Part shown: positions 22,096-32,933 of the stretch, one piece after another
How the letters are laid out: each line of letters starts with the position of its first letter
Numbering within the stretch: the stretch's first letter is position 1
Assembly (NCBI GenBank): GCA_026686845.1
Contig: JAIVEN010000012.1
Location: 3,660,501-3,724,500 of the forward strand
Source: Adenanthera pavonina
Lineage: Eukaryota; Streptophyta; Magnoliopsida; Fabales; Fabaceae
DNA: 64,000 bases
Direction of reading: 5' to 3'
Position numbers and translations under genes: made by a program
Notes under the pieces: generated by a model
The model's database searches: none
Seen by the model: the letters and a program-made list of their open reading frames with translations, nothing else
Told to the model about the DNA's origin: nothing

Positions 22096-22242
22096 GAAGA
22101 GAGTTCCCCATCTAACTTGAATACCCATCAAGCGTACTGATTTTGCTCAAAAAAACTCCCCAACAAAGCCTCAGCCAAGAACCTAAGTTTATTTTTTTGG
22201 GTTATACTACAACTAAAAAGCGATATTGCTGCAATTCACCTA

Positions 22243-22391
22243 GTTCAAAAAAATCCTCTCTCATGTATGTCACATTCCATAAGGAGAACCCCTTCTACGC
22301 CAAAAAATTCAATTCCGTTCAAAAAAATCCTCTCTCATGTATGTCACATTCCATAAGGAGAACCCCTTCTACACCAAAAAATTCAATTCCA
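22243..22391 (+). repeat. 74-bp direct tandem duplication in integrase
   Basis: GTTCAAAAAAATCCTCTCTC and what follows is repeated with a 74-bp period (starts 22243 and 22317), with only a few differences between copies. 74 is not a multiple of three, so it shifts the frame. Confidence 0.9.
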
Positions 22392-24320
22392 TTCAAGGGA
22401 GACTGACAAGGAATGGAATTCTAATGACCCGCCTATGTGACCCCCCATGACTGAAATTACTACCACCAAACCACTTGAATCTGATTAGAACTGCCCTACT
22501 AACCAAAATGTCCCTCCAAGACCCAAAAAGGAGCAACATCAAGAAAATATTGAAAATAAGTAGTCTCAGACCTATACCAAGCCAGGATCATCGCATAATG
22601 AAACTGAAAATCGAAATTAAGTGGCTCAAGAAGGAACAAACAATGAAAACCATGAATTCAGCAGAGACAATTACCACTATAACAAAGTCTACTCTTGAAA
22701 GCAATATTGTTCCTATCTCAACTGAGCCACCTATCTTGGAGCCAGGCCTAAGTGTAGATGATGATGATGATCTAAACTGGCCCATTGCTCTTTGGAAAGG
22801 TAAAAGATCATGCACTCAATATCCAATTGAAAGATATGTTTCTTGTGGTAATTTATCATACAAATACAAGACTTTTGGAGCTAATCTGTCCAATGAGAAA
22901 ATTACACAAAATATCAATGAAGCTATGAAGCATAAGGAATGGAAGAAAGCAATTAAAGAAAAGTTAAAGGGACTCAAGCATAATCAAACATGAGAATTTG
23001 TCTTTCTGCCAAAAGGAAAGAAAGAAGTTGGTAGCAAGTGGGAATTCACCATAAAAAATAACAGTGATGGCACCATCAACAGATATAGAGCTCATCTGGT
23101 TTTAAAGGGTTCACACAAACACAAGGAGTAGACTACCATGAAAATTTCATTCTATGACCAAATTCAGCTCTATAAAAGTCCTCCTCACTCTTGCTGCCAA
23201 TTTAGATTAGGATCTTCATCATCTTAATATAAAAAACACATTTCTAAATGGCAAACTAGAAGTTTTTGGCCATGCTCCTAGATTTGAAATTGAAGCGAAA
23301 GTATGCAAGCTTCACAGATCAATCTACAGCCTAATACAATCCCTAGAGCATGGTTTGAAAAGCTTGCAAGAGTTGTTATTGCTCAAAGGTACAACTCAAA
23401 GCAAATGTGATCGTTTAATGTTCTACAAAGTCTCAAGTCAAGGGGAGACCTCAATTGGAATTGCGTACATTGATGACATAGTGATCATTAGGACTACAAT
23501 GAGGAAATAAACAATTTGAAAGATGCCTTGGCAAGGGAATTACAAACCAAGGACCTAGGCCATCTCAAGTATTTTCTTGGAATGGAAGTTGCCTAATCTA
23601 ATCAAGAAATATCTATGTCTCAGAAGAAATATACTCTATCTTTTTGAAGAGCTAGGGATGTTGGGCTATAAGCTAGCTAACTGTCCTATGGAGACAAATT
23701 ACAAAGAGAAGTTTATGTGCAAAAGTGCTCCAATAAATACAAAAAAGCTACCAAAAGTTGGTAGGAAAATTAATCTACCTATCTCATACAAGACCTGATA
23801 TCAAATTTGCAATTAATGTTATTATTCAATATATGAATAAATCTTGTGAGGTTCATCTTAAAGCTGCATATAGAATCTTAAGATATCTCAAGATGGCTCA
23901 AGGAAAGGGAATATTCTTCAAAAAGATCCTCAACAAAACTCTAGAAGTATTTTCTGATGTTGACTAAGTTGGTTCCATTACAAATCGAAGATCCTACTAC
24001 TGGATACTGCACCTGTGTGTGGGTATCTTAGTAACATGGAGAAGTAAAAAACAACCTAACATTGCTTGTAGTAGTGAGAAGTAGAATATAGAGCCATGGC
24101 ACTAATTATTTGTGAAGGGATCTGGTTAAAAAGGTCCCTAAAGGAGCTAAATATTATAGAGAGACAAGACCAAGATTTATTGTCACAAGAAGACTATAAT
24201 CAGCATAGCTAGGAATCCAATGAGATTGATCATTACTTCATATGAAGCTAATCTGATTGATCTCATCTACATTTCTATCAAGGCTTAAGTTGCTAATTTG
24301 ATGACGAAGGCTCTACCCAG

Positions 24321-24846
24321 TGTTGGAACCCTATGTTCTGTTAATAGCAAAACTAGAGAAGTTTGTTTTGTAAGACCCAAAAATGGAACTTAATCAATCT
24401 CAATCAACGAAAAAAGCAACAATGATGATGAAGAAAGATAATGCTTACAGCTTTTCACTTGATTCTTGTTGAGCAAATTTAAGATTGGGAGAATCTTGAT
24501 AGGTTATTGAAATCTCTTATAAGGAGTGAATTTTAGCTCATTGAAGCTAAGTGGATTGTATTGCAACTCACAAGTGTCTATTGCAAACTTGTGGAGATAA
24601 TGGAGAAAATATCAAGTGATGATTTGGGAACTAGACATGCACTAAGTAGTTGACGCCAAACTAGGATGAATTCTATATGTTCATTCTCTCTTTCCCTTGC
24701 TCTCAATTAATTTTCTGTTGGCTCATTTAAGTTACTCTTTTTATCTTAGTTTCCTATACTTTCACTATTTCATTGATTTATTTGCAATTAGCACAAGAAG
24801 TGTTCGACACCCAATTCACCCCCTTGGGTGTCCAGCAAAACTAACA
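24321..24846 (+). mobile_element. Solo Copia LTR (526 bp) inside RNase H of Copia F
   Basis: TGTTGGAACC to CAAAACTAACA with perfect TSD CCCAG (24316-24320 and 24847-24851). The tail contains AATTCACCCCCTTGGGTGTC, the pre-PBS end seen in Copia LTRs with long leaders; the LTRs at 42.9 and 44.4 kb end in the same style. Pol coding resumes right after the TSD. Orientation is given by that tail. Confidence 0.9.
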
Positions 24847-24919
24847 CCCAGAAATAGGGTTGAAGAAGTTGAAAGCACGTTAAGGATGATTAACATCTAT
24901 TCCCCCGCTTGAAAGGGAG

Positions 24920-26662
24920 TGTTGATGTTAACCAAACATTGTGAATTAATTGAGAGTTTCACCAATTAACTATAATAACAACAATAACATTAGCCTTACC
25001 CCATTATGTAAGGTCTATATGGATTACACGACGCCAATGGGCTCTATCAAACACCATCTACTCAGATAAATCATTTCTCAAAAAGTCATTCCTTATAACT
25101 TTCCTCAGTGTCCTTTTTTGTCTTCCTTTACGCCTTTTGATAGGACTTCAAGCCATTTAATCAACTCTCCTCACTAACTTCTCTTGCCCTCTTCTTTGTA
25201 CATGCCCAAACCACCTTAAACAATTTTCCACTGTTTTCTCCTCAATAGGTGCTACTCCAACTTTCCTTCATATACAATTATTCCGTATCTTATCCAATTT
25301 TGTATGACCACACATCCATCTCAATATTCTTATCTTTACTACTCTTATCTCATGCTCTTGTTGTTTTTTTAAAACCAAACATTCACTACCATATAGCATC
25401 GCTGGCCTTATCGCTATTCGATAAAATTTTCCTTTAAGCTTAGTAAGTATTTTATGGTCACAAATAACTCCTAATATTTTTCTCCACTTTAATCACTCAG
25501 CTTGTATCCTATGCATAACATCCCCATCAATTTCCCCATCACTTTGTAAAATCAACCCCAAATATTTAAACTTTGACACTTCTGAAATAGTTTGCTCTCT
25601 AATTTTTACCTCTAAATCATTTCTAATTTGTCTCTTATTAAATTTGCAATGCATATATACCGCCTTACTTCTACTCAAGTGAAAACCTTTCAATTTCAAA
25701 GTGTCTCCATAACTCAAGTTTAGAGTTGATCTCTTCTCTTGAGTCCTCAATTAAAACTATATCATCCGCGAGAGCAAACACTTCAAAATTTCCTCCTGTA
25801 TATGTTCTTTTAGAACATCCAAAACCAAATCAAACAAATAGACTGAAAAAAAAATCCTTGATATAAGTTTATCTTCATAGGAAAGTCCTTAGTCTTCCCT
25901 CTAGAAGTTCTCACATTTCTTGTTGTCCCCTTATACATATCCTTTATGGCTCAAATATAAACCACACGAACACATTTCTTATCTATTGCTTTCTACAACA
26001 CTTCTCTTGACACTCTATCAAAGACTTTTTTCAAATCAATGAAAATCATATGCAAATCTCTCTCTTTACTCCAATATCTTTCAATCAAACCCCTTAATAA
26101 ATAAATAGCCTCTGTTATGGACTGTCCTGGCATAAATCCAAATTGATTTTCTGAAATATGAGACTCTTTTCTTAATCTATGCCCAATCACTTTTTTCCAA
26201 AGTTTCATGGTGTGACTCATGAGTTTTATCCCCCGATAATTTGCATAATTCTGAATATCTCCCTTGTTCTTGTATATAGGCACTAGAGTACTCTTTCTCC
26301 ATTCCTCTGGCATTTTCTTGAACCTTAAAATCTCGTTAAATAACTCAGTGAGTCACAAAACCATCTTCTCTCCTAAGTTGCACCAATTAACTAAGGTACT
26401 TTAAATCTGTTCTACTCAGATTTGGAATCTCTTAATTGGTACAAATATCTTCTCATTTTCGGAGCAATATTCATGACAGTTTAATGCCTTGAATTCTCTA
26501 CCTCATTTATTTCCTTTTTCTAGTTTATAGATGTTTGGAATTTTATGATCATTCCTCATGTATTTTTCTACCCATTTGTCATCAAACTCTCTACGGCCTA
26601 CATAAGAGCCTATTCGAGCATTCTATACAATCAAATTCCAAATAAATAAAATATTTTCTCCA
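24920..26662 (+). repeat. 3' LTR of Copia F, split by an RTE LINE
   Basis: Starts TGTTGATGTTAACC just after the purine tract and resumes at 26394 (AGGTACTTTAAATC) after the LINE. It probably ends TTTTCTCCA near 26662, about 322 bp without the insert. The right end is less sure than the left. Confidence 0.7.
24973..26380 (-). mobile_element. 5'-truncated RTE LINE
   Basis: Minus-strand RTE copy of 1.4 kb. The tail complement (ATAACAACAATAAC) is at the left and the RT domain above it. Open pieces at 25750-25493 (KAVYMHCKFNKRQIRND, SDGEIDGDVMHRIQAE) and 26313-25993 (GIKLMSHTMKLWKKVIGHRLR, ENQFGFMPGQS, FIDLKKVFDRV) match the RTE at 8732-11902. TSD CACCAATTAACTA at 24960-24972 and 26381-26393. The endonuclease half is missing, as is usual for 5' truncation. 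Stops and a frameshift are present. Confidence 0.92.
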
Positions 26663-26862
26663 TGAAAAACTTCAGAAGGAGAGTTTGTCACTATGTACCA
26701 TGCGAGAAATAATCATAAAAGAGTTACAAAGCATGTATTCCTCTCATAATATGTGTTCTTTAAAAGTGTGGGGAGGCCTCTATTTATAGGCAAGAGTATG
26801 ACGCAAGCACAAGTTTACAAAGAAATTCCCAAAACTAAGACAAATGTACAATAATACCCTTA

Positions 26863-27049
26863 GGCTCTATTTGGTCACTTCGAATGAAATGGAAAAATAA
26901 ATCATTGCATGAAGCTTGAGACATTTAATATCTATTATATCACTATTATCATTATACAAAAATAACTATATATTTATTATTGTTTATTTAAAAAGAAAAA
27001 AGTTTAATATTTCAATTCCATTATTACAATATTTGTACCAAAGAGGTCC
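26863..27049. mobile_element. Small MITE-like element
   Basis: Roughly matched inverted ends: GGCTCTATTTGGTCAC at the left, and TTTGTACCAAAGAGGTCC at the right, whose complement begins GGACCTCTTTGGTA. The centre is AT-rich and there is no clear TSD. The layout fits TTTGGT-type plant MITEs. To its left, 26663-26862 contains a minus-oriented TATTTATAGG promoter-like box but no gene. Confidence 0.4.
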
Positions 27050-27129
27050 CCAAAGGTTAACATAATTACAATAACAAAAAGAAAAAGGCTTAATATTTCC
27101 ATAGGTACGCAACCATAATCAATAGAACT

Positions 27130-28269
27130 GAGTGTCAAAAACTCAAAACTCATGGAGCATCAGCTCTGGTGTAGCGAAGGAATGAAGAAAGACATTCAAA
27201 CCTACGTAGCCAGGTGTAGGACATGTCAAAAGGAAAAATATCAAGCTGTCCACCTTTTTGAATTGTTGCAGCCATGCCCACACCACAACGAATATGGGAA
27301 GACATCTAGGATATCATCACTAGTCTGCCCAAATCTCAAGGGAAGGATTCAACTATGGTGGTAGTGGACAGACTCAAATATGCCCACTTTAGATCCCTAA
27401 ATGACCTTTTTTCAGTAAAAGGTGTAGCTGAAGTTGTTCACCAACATTTCCAATTTCAGCCATAGATAGAGACAAGATGTTTACCAACCAATTTTGGAAA
27501 GAGCTACTCAAGGATGGAAGAACCACTTTGAACTACAAAACAAATGCTCAAACCAAGGTGGTGAAAAAGGGACTTGAGACATCGCAATTGTTTTGATGAG
27601 AAAACCAAACAATGGAATTAGTGGCTGCCATGGAAAAAATTTGGCTTTAACATTGCCTGTGACAAGTCCGTGTGAATTACATCCTCATGGGCTTTCTATG
27701 GTGGCATCCCACAAACACCCCCCCCGGGGGGTGGGAAAAAAAAAAGGAAAAGAAAAAGTTGGAAGAGGCAAATACTCAAGAGTTAAAGGACAATTTGAAT
27801 GCCAATCAAGAGTATATGAAAGCTGTTGAAGATAAACAAAGGAGGAAGGTGACATATGTGACTGGGGAAAAGGTTCATCTAAGGGGCCTAAGACCAAAAA
27901 GAAACTAAGCCCCTAATTTTATGGATCCTACAAAACCATTGCCAAATATTGGAGGCAAGCATATAAATTGAAGCTGCATCCCTCAACATGAATACACTCA
28001 ATCTTCCATGTCACCACCTTGATAAACGCCATCACCTTAGCCATACCTTCACAACACATCACCATCTCTGAATAAAAAGGTCAAGTCAGTGGTGTATCCT
28101 GAGGGAGTTTTGCAAGAGAGAAGGATGACTAATTGAAAGCCAAAGTTGTTAATCAAGTGGAGGGACTAACCCAAATTCAAGAGCATTTAGGAGGATTATG
28201 ACACAATTAAGCAACAAATTCCCGAATCTTCACCTTCAAGACAAGGTGTCCCTTACTGGGGGAGGAAAA
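27130..28269 (+). pseudogene. Ty3/Gypsy chromovirus: integrase and chromodomain end
   Basis: The zinc-binding integrase head is seen as GMKKDIQTYVARCRTCQKEKY (27181-27240). The core follows in shifting frames, with MVVVDRLKYAHF (about 27354), IDRDKMFTNQFWKELL (about 27467) and TNAQTKVVKKGLET. The C-terminal part holds DKQRRKVTYVTGEKVHLRGL (27830-27890). The region 28140-28260 gives LLIKW then EDYDTIKQQ and FPNLHLQDKVSLTGGG, the chromodomain/tail typical of plant chromoviruses. It normally integrates cDNA, and the chromodomain steers it to modified chromatin. Frameshifts and stops are frequent, and everything upstream of integrase is missing. Confidence 0.85.
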
Positions 28270-28762
28270 TGTTAGGCTCGAAAGTATATGAATGGGCTTA
28301 GAGGGCCAAGCACAATGCAAACATACAAAATAAGACAAGAAACGAGTGGTGGATGGCCAAGGACACAAAGGATGTAGGGACAGCTGAAAAGGGTATTAGG
28401 AGCACCAATGAGGAAGGGGCTGCGCCAAATAAGGGACCAAAGTCCTAACTTATTTGGCAATTAATGTATGTTTAGAAGTTCTGTTTTTGATGGAATAGAA
28501 TAGGGGGATATAGCAAATGGGCTCAGGCCATTGTTTGGAAGACTTTTATAAAAGAGAGTGGGATGACAAGGAATAGCCTCCTAAATTTGGGGTCAAAGAT
28601 GCAATAACTTGAAATTAATATCATAATTATAAAATTACCCCCAAACTCATGAGAACAAGTATTGCGTCTTTAGCTATCCTCTCACTTTCCATTACATGAT
28701 TACATCAACCTCTTTCCTCTAGCTTTTCCACCGCATCAATCTTGCAACTCATTCTCTCTACA
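28270..28762 (+). repeat. 3' LTR of the chromovirus
   Basis: Begins TGTTAGGCTCG right after the polypurine tract ACTGGGGGAGGAAAA (28255-28269). It probably ends CTCTCTACA at 28762; the right end is a best guess because no partner LTR or TSD is visible. Confidence 0.65.
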
Positions 28763-29374
28763 GCATCGTGGTATGATTTCTTTCTCATTTATATATTTTA
28801 TGCATAATCTCACTTCTCTCTTCAATCCAAGTTGTTTCCTCTCTTAATTAACATTTTATTCTCTCTTCAATCCAAGTTGTTTCCTCTCTTAATTAACGTT
28901 TTGCTCACCAATTCAATTGATAGCCAAATTTTCTTTCATTGGCATACAGAGTAACTTTAAAAACAAATTTAATTTTTCTCAAACTAATAATCACTAGTTC
29001 TTTTATTTAAATTAACTCATAAGAATAATATTAGGGAAAAAGGATTATCATCCATTAAATTCCATCCATTTTATAATAACTCTCAAACAGCGGTTAAATG
29101 AAACCGCTCCATCTCCATATGAAACTTCCAAATAATGATACATTTTGTACCATTCCACTCCATTTCATTCCATTAATGACCGTTCCATTCCATCCAAAAC
29201 TCTTAATCGTACCCTTAGTGTATATAGGTAGAAAAGAGGGGTATTTAGATGAGGTAAAGGTAGGGAAGGACAGGGAATGGTTAAGTGAGAAAGGAGATGC
29301 TCTAGGCTCTTCAATCATTGGGAGGTTTTACAGTCAAGTCATTTTCACCATCAATTTTCCTTGTTAGGAATTGA
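28763..29374. other. AT/CT-rich spacer with a 45-bp tandem repeat
   Basis: TCTCTCTTCAATCC... is repeated directly with a 45-bp period (starts 28815 and 28860). 29085-29220 is rich in CCATTCCATT-type motifs and ends GTACCCTTA, resembling a MITE end. No gene is seen. Confidence 0.55.
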
Positions 29375-29578
29375 GTCTAAGCACCAACTAGGTGTAGCTA
29401 AGGTGGAGGTTATCCTAGCTTAACCAGTGGTCGAGTTCAAGCCTTGGGTATGCATCTACAGTAAATACTCATACAAAGAGCTTTACCACCTTTATGGTCC
29501 TACCTGACTCAACCCAAATTAGTCAGAGTCCAAAGTGACTACCAAATATTAGGTGGTTTAATCCAAAAAAAAAAAAAA
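29375..29578 (+). mobile_element. Probable tRNA-derived SINE
   Basis: About 200 bp with a box A-like TGTAGCTAAGGTGG (about 29391), a box B-like GGTCGAGTTCAAGCC (about 29428), a tRNA-unrelated body, and the end GGTGGTTTAATCC followed by 14 A (29565-29578). Spacing of the two boxes fits an internal Pol III promoter. The 5' end and TSD are not certain. Confidence 0.6.
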
Positions 29579-31236
29579 CAATCCAGGCAAAAAAGAATAC
29601 AAGTCCAAGCATGTATTTCTTATTAGCATAAATGAGGTTACATCATTGACCCAATACTCAATCAAGGAAGTAAAATGCTCCTCTTACACCAGTTGTATAC
29701 AATTCATGTAAGATATCATCAACAACAACTCTTGTAAACTCTTCACTAAATAAGTTAATACTTCATATGAATATTCTCAAAACTCATGTAACAATTCCAA
29801 GAGCTAAAACATACTTTGGTCAGGATAGTCGACATATTCCAAGAGATAGAATAATTCACCAATCTTCTCGCGAATCCGCCTTATCTGGAAAGAAAAGATG
29901 AAAGATGATTTAACCTCATGTTATAGCAAAAATGGTAAATTGACAAGTTACAAACATTCAAATCATGATACAATCCCATGCATCATGAATAAGACAATGT
30001 ATGAAGGCAAATCTTCCCAAGCACTCGGCCTTGAAATGACACAGGCGCCAAGGGCATGGCTATCAGAGCTAAGAATGGAGTTCTTGGGAAACGTATGCCC
30101 TGTGTTTTACACTGAAACTTGATGTCTGGAAGTGGAACTAGAACTCTTATTTTTGCTTTTTGGTACACATAAAATGGGTGGAAGTGGCTTCCACAGCCTA
30201 GACCAAGGAACTCATTAGACTTCCATGGAAGTGCATCCTTTTTACCATCATACCTCCAATCATTTAATTTATTGGCATTTTTGCCCTTCACCATGTTTTT
30301 CCAAAACCACCAATTTTTATCAAAGGCTTTTCTATGGCACCACATGTTAGAGTTCCATAAAAGCATCGTTTGCTCAAAGCAACGACATTCACTAACGATG
30401 TTTGACAATAGCTGTGGGATTCCATAGTGGTTCTTTGACAATAGTTTTGCTCATGATCTAGGCAAAGGTTCACCAATGGGATTCCATGATCTTTGTTCTA
30501 CCAAGGTGTCCTCGAAGCTTCTACAATGGAGTTGGTTATGTGACAATGGTTCTACTCACGATCTGGGTGCATGCAATGATTTTCGTTCATTCTCACAATT
30601 ATCGCTTTCGCATAATATGGGTTTGATGGATCTATGTTTGATCTCTCCGTCATCAACATCTTTTAATTTCCTCATCCAAGGTCTTCAATTGTGCAATCTA
30701 TGTTCAATGGTTCTCACCTTTTGATTTCTTATTATGATCATATCATGCTTTTTATGTTTGATTTCTAGAATGAGGTTGTTGAAAAATTGATTCCATCGGG
30801 AGTTTTTTTCTTTTAATATTTTTCGATAATTGAACAAAATCTTTGTTCAAAAAAAAAAAGTCATTGAACAAAATCTAGGTGGCTCGAGGTCTGTGTGTAA
30901 GAATGCAAAGTAGTAGAACTCCTAATGGATTATTGGTCAAAAAGGAAAAAAAAAAAGAATTCCTAATGGATTAGGAGTTTATAATTAATTAGTCTTTATG
31001 TCTATAGTTATCTCAACTTTCAAAGTTTAATACTAAGATTATTGTTTAGATTCGATTTGGAATAAAATAGCTATCTTCATATTGCTTTATTATTCATCTT
31101 TATCTAAGAGTCTTATATTTAAACTCTACTTCCAAACTATCATTATAAATAAGGGTAAATTACAATCTTCTAGCTAGAGAGATGCACAAATTATAAATCC
31201 CTCCCCTTTATTTCAAAAATATATTTCCCTAAAACT
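29579..31236. other. Unassigned region with one open frame
   Basis: A 152-codon minus-strand frame (30441-29983) is open but matches nothing I recognise. It has no clear splice or start context, so I do not call it a gene. Small direct repeats occur near 30450-30560 (CAATGGGATTCCATGATC; CTCATGATCTAGG / CTCACGATCTGGG). From 30840 there are A-runs and the near-palindrome CCTAATGGATTAGG. Otherwise empty. Confidence 0.4.
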
Positions 31237-31620
31237 AAAAGAAATTGCAACTAAAGCAATTCATAATATAAATTTAGAAACTAAGTTGCAAATTTATAAT
31301 AAGCAAGTTGCAAATTCTAAAAAGAAATTGACAAACCACTAAAACAATTCATGACAAAAATTTGGAAACTGAGTTGCAAATCAAAGTTAGCAAATTGCAA
31401 CAACAACAACATTAGTCTTATCCGACTAAATGAGGTTGGCTACATAGATCATACATTGTTACTAGGTTCTATCAAACATTATCTCTACAGTTAGCAAATT
31501 ACAAATTTTGAAAAAAATTGCAAATCACTTAAACAATTTACAGTACAAATTTGGAAACAATGTAGCAAATTTAGAATAAATAAGTTGCAAATTCTAGAAA
31601 AAAAAGTTGCAAACTATTGG
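31237..31620. repeat. AAGTTGCAAATT tandem-repeat region
   Basis: About three degenerate units of roughly 90-105 bp, each with CAATT.A.....AAATTTGGAAAC followed by GTTGCAAATT motifs (units start near 31237, 31341 and 31533). An RTE tail interrupts the second unit. A short CAATCGGCGATC duplication follows at about 31670-31690. Confidence 0.7.
31397..31488 (-). mobile_element. 92-bp RTE tail insertion
   Basis: Extremely 5'-truncated RTE copy: CAACAACAAC tail complement, then sequence matching the last about 75 bp of the LINE (ATTAGTCTTATCCGACTAAAT...). TSD AGTTAGCAAATT at 31385-31396 and 31489-31500 is exact. Confidence 0.88.
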
Positions 31621-31849
31621 AATCATTTAAGTTGCAAAACCCCCAATTGACCAATAGCCAACAATCGGCGATCAACAATCGGCGATCAGTCACTGACAAC
31701 GGTTGTGAAAAGGGAAAGCTTTCAGGGCATTTTGGTAACCTCATGTTTCAATTTTTTTTAACTTAAGGACCAAAGGTAAGTTTTTATAGTTTTCTCATCT
31801 TTTGATAGTTATTTATAATAAAGTACTTAGATTAGTCTCAAAATGTGAT

Positions 31850-32270
31850 TCCCCCATAAATATAAAAGATAGTCTAAATATCCCAATAAAATGACTTTAT
31901 TTGAAATCCTAATTGTCTTAGAATATTCCATTTTCCGTCAGGTTCTCATCCCAACTTTAAGTACCCATCAATTACTATTAGAACTAGTGGCCAATAGTTC
32001 AATAAAGAGCTACCTATAAAGGGTTATAATCGAGGAAAGGTTCAAACCAACGAGAAAGATGAGTTAACTGTCACCATGTTAGGTATCGCAAAGTGTAGCC
32101 ACCAAGACATTTGCTCACCAAGAGGGACCAATTGATACCTGAGATACCTAAGTTCCAGATTTAGAGGTATGAGATGTTCTATGAGATATTTAAGTGGATT
32201 AGTTATACCACTTCAATAGCTAAGTAAGAAAGGATTCCCCAATCTAACTTGAGTACCCATGAGATTTAAC
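31850..32270. repeat. Fragments of two dispersed repeat families
   Basis: 31855-31945 matches 6790-6910. 32160-32265 (GAGATGTTCTATGAGATATT... to CTTGAGTACCCAT) matches the sequence around the hAT element at 21500-22140, without that insert. Neither is coding. 32271-32933 beyond it holds a T-run and no gene. Confidence 0.65.
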
Positions 32271-32933
32271 TTTCAATAGCAACAAATCTTGATTAAATTC
32301 ACCAACAAAATGTCAAAAATGTCTTTCATAATGGGAAACTTGAAGGAGTGAAAATACCTTGCAACAAAACCATCCACCAGAAAAAAAATAATTTAGAAGG
32401 TGAATGATGATGAATACCTTGCAACGAAACCAAGCACCACGAAAACCAACTTGAAAGGATCTTGCCTCAGCCAATTGATCAACTTGAAATGGTAATTCAT
32501 GCATCTTTCAGATAAATGTCTCTAAGCTTTTCTATCATGAGACATAAAGTAAAAATTCTATTTTAGAAATTTAAAAAAAAATATAAGCTGATTGGAAATA
32601 AACACAAAGGGCACATAATGTTCAGAAAGTAGTTTTTTCTATGAAACAATGAGAACAAAGATAAAGCACAGAAAAGACAACCAGCCAACTACTTGGTGAT
32701 TGCTAAAATAGTATTCATTTATTCTTTTTTTTTTATTTACTTAAGCTATAAGGCTGCATATTAACAAGATCTCAAGCCATACAACCACTATTCTATTATA
32801 ATATATTTTAAACAAGCTTCCCAATATCAAGGCCTTACAAAGTCTTCTATCTTTTTTTCATTCCCTAGGCTCTTACCAATTTTGGCATAATGGCTCATTG
32901 AATTTTGCATTGGACTCTTCTATGCCCCGTTTG

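Larger units (their letters stand above)
22143..24905 (+). pseudogene. pol of Copia F: integrase end, RT, RNase H (broken)
   Basis: Integrase C-terminus: KFIFLGYTTTKKRY (about 22185-22226) and VTFHKENPF. An acidic/low-complexity linker follows (22475-22860, including DDDDDLNWPIA). RT: MKHKEWKKAIKEKL (about 22927), GSKWEF, a damaged YIDDIV box near 23467, LGHLKYFLGMEV (about 23557), then the connection domain YLSHTRPDIKFAINV (23770-23820) and RYLKMAQGKGIFF. RNase H is interrupted at 24320 by a solo LTR; its last codons resume at 24852 (VEEVESTLRMINIYSPA). The purine tract is GAAAGGGAG. There are many stops and frameshifts. Confidence 0.85.
22141..26662 (+). mobile_element. Copia F: 5'-truncated, carrying a solo LTR and a LINE
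   Basis: Visible parts run from integrase C-terminus to the 3' LTR, in normal order. A solo LTR (24321-24846) sits in the RNase H end and an RTE LINE (24973-26380) in the 3' LTR. The left edge is lost at about 22140 next to the repeat that carries the hAT element. There is no 5' LTR or TSD. Confidence 0.8.

Noticed and set aside
27718..27731. C8G6 palindrome as a functional site
   Set aside because: A homopolymer run in a decayed Gypsy integrase region; slippage is sufficient explanation.
28765..28781. GTGGTATGATTT as a primer-binding site making 28270-28762 a 5' LTR
   Set aside because: The LTR follows a chromodomain and polypurine tract, which makes it a 3' LTR; the match to the PBS is weak and no internal region follows.
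29983..30441. A 152-codon minus-strand frame as a real gene
   Set aside because: No recognised motif and no start, splice or promoter context; chance open frames of this size occur in 64 kb.
31237..31620. The GTTGCAAATT repeats as a CRISPR array or satellite
   Set aside because: Only about three irregular units with no conserved spacing, and the DNA is plant nuclear.
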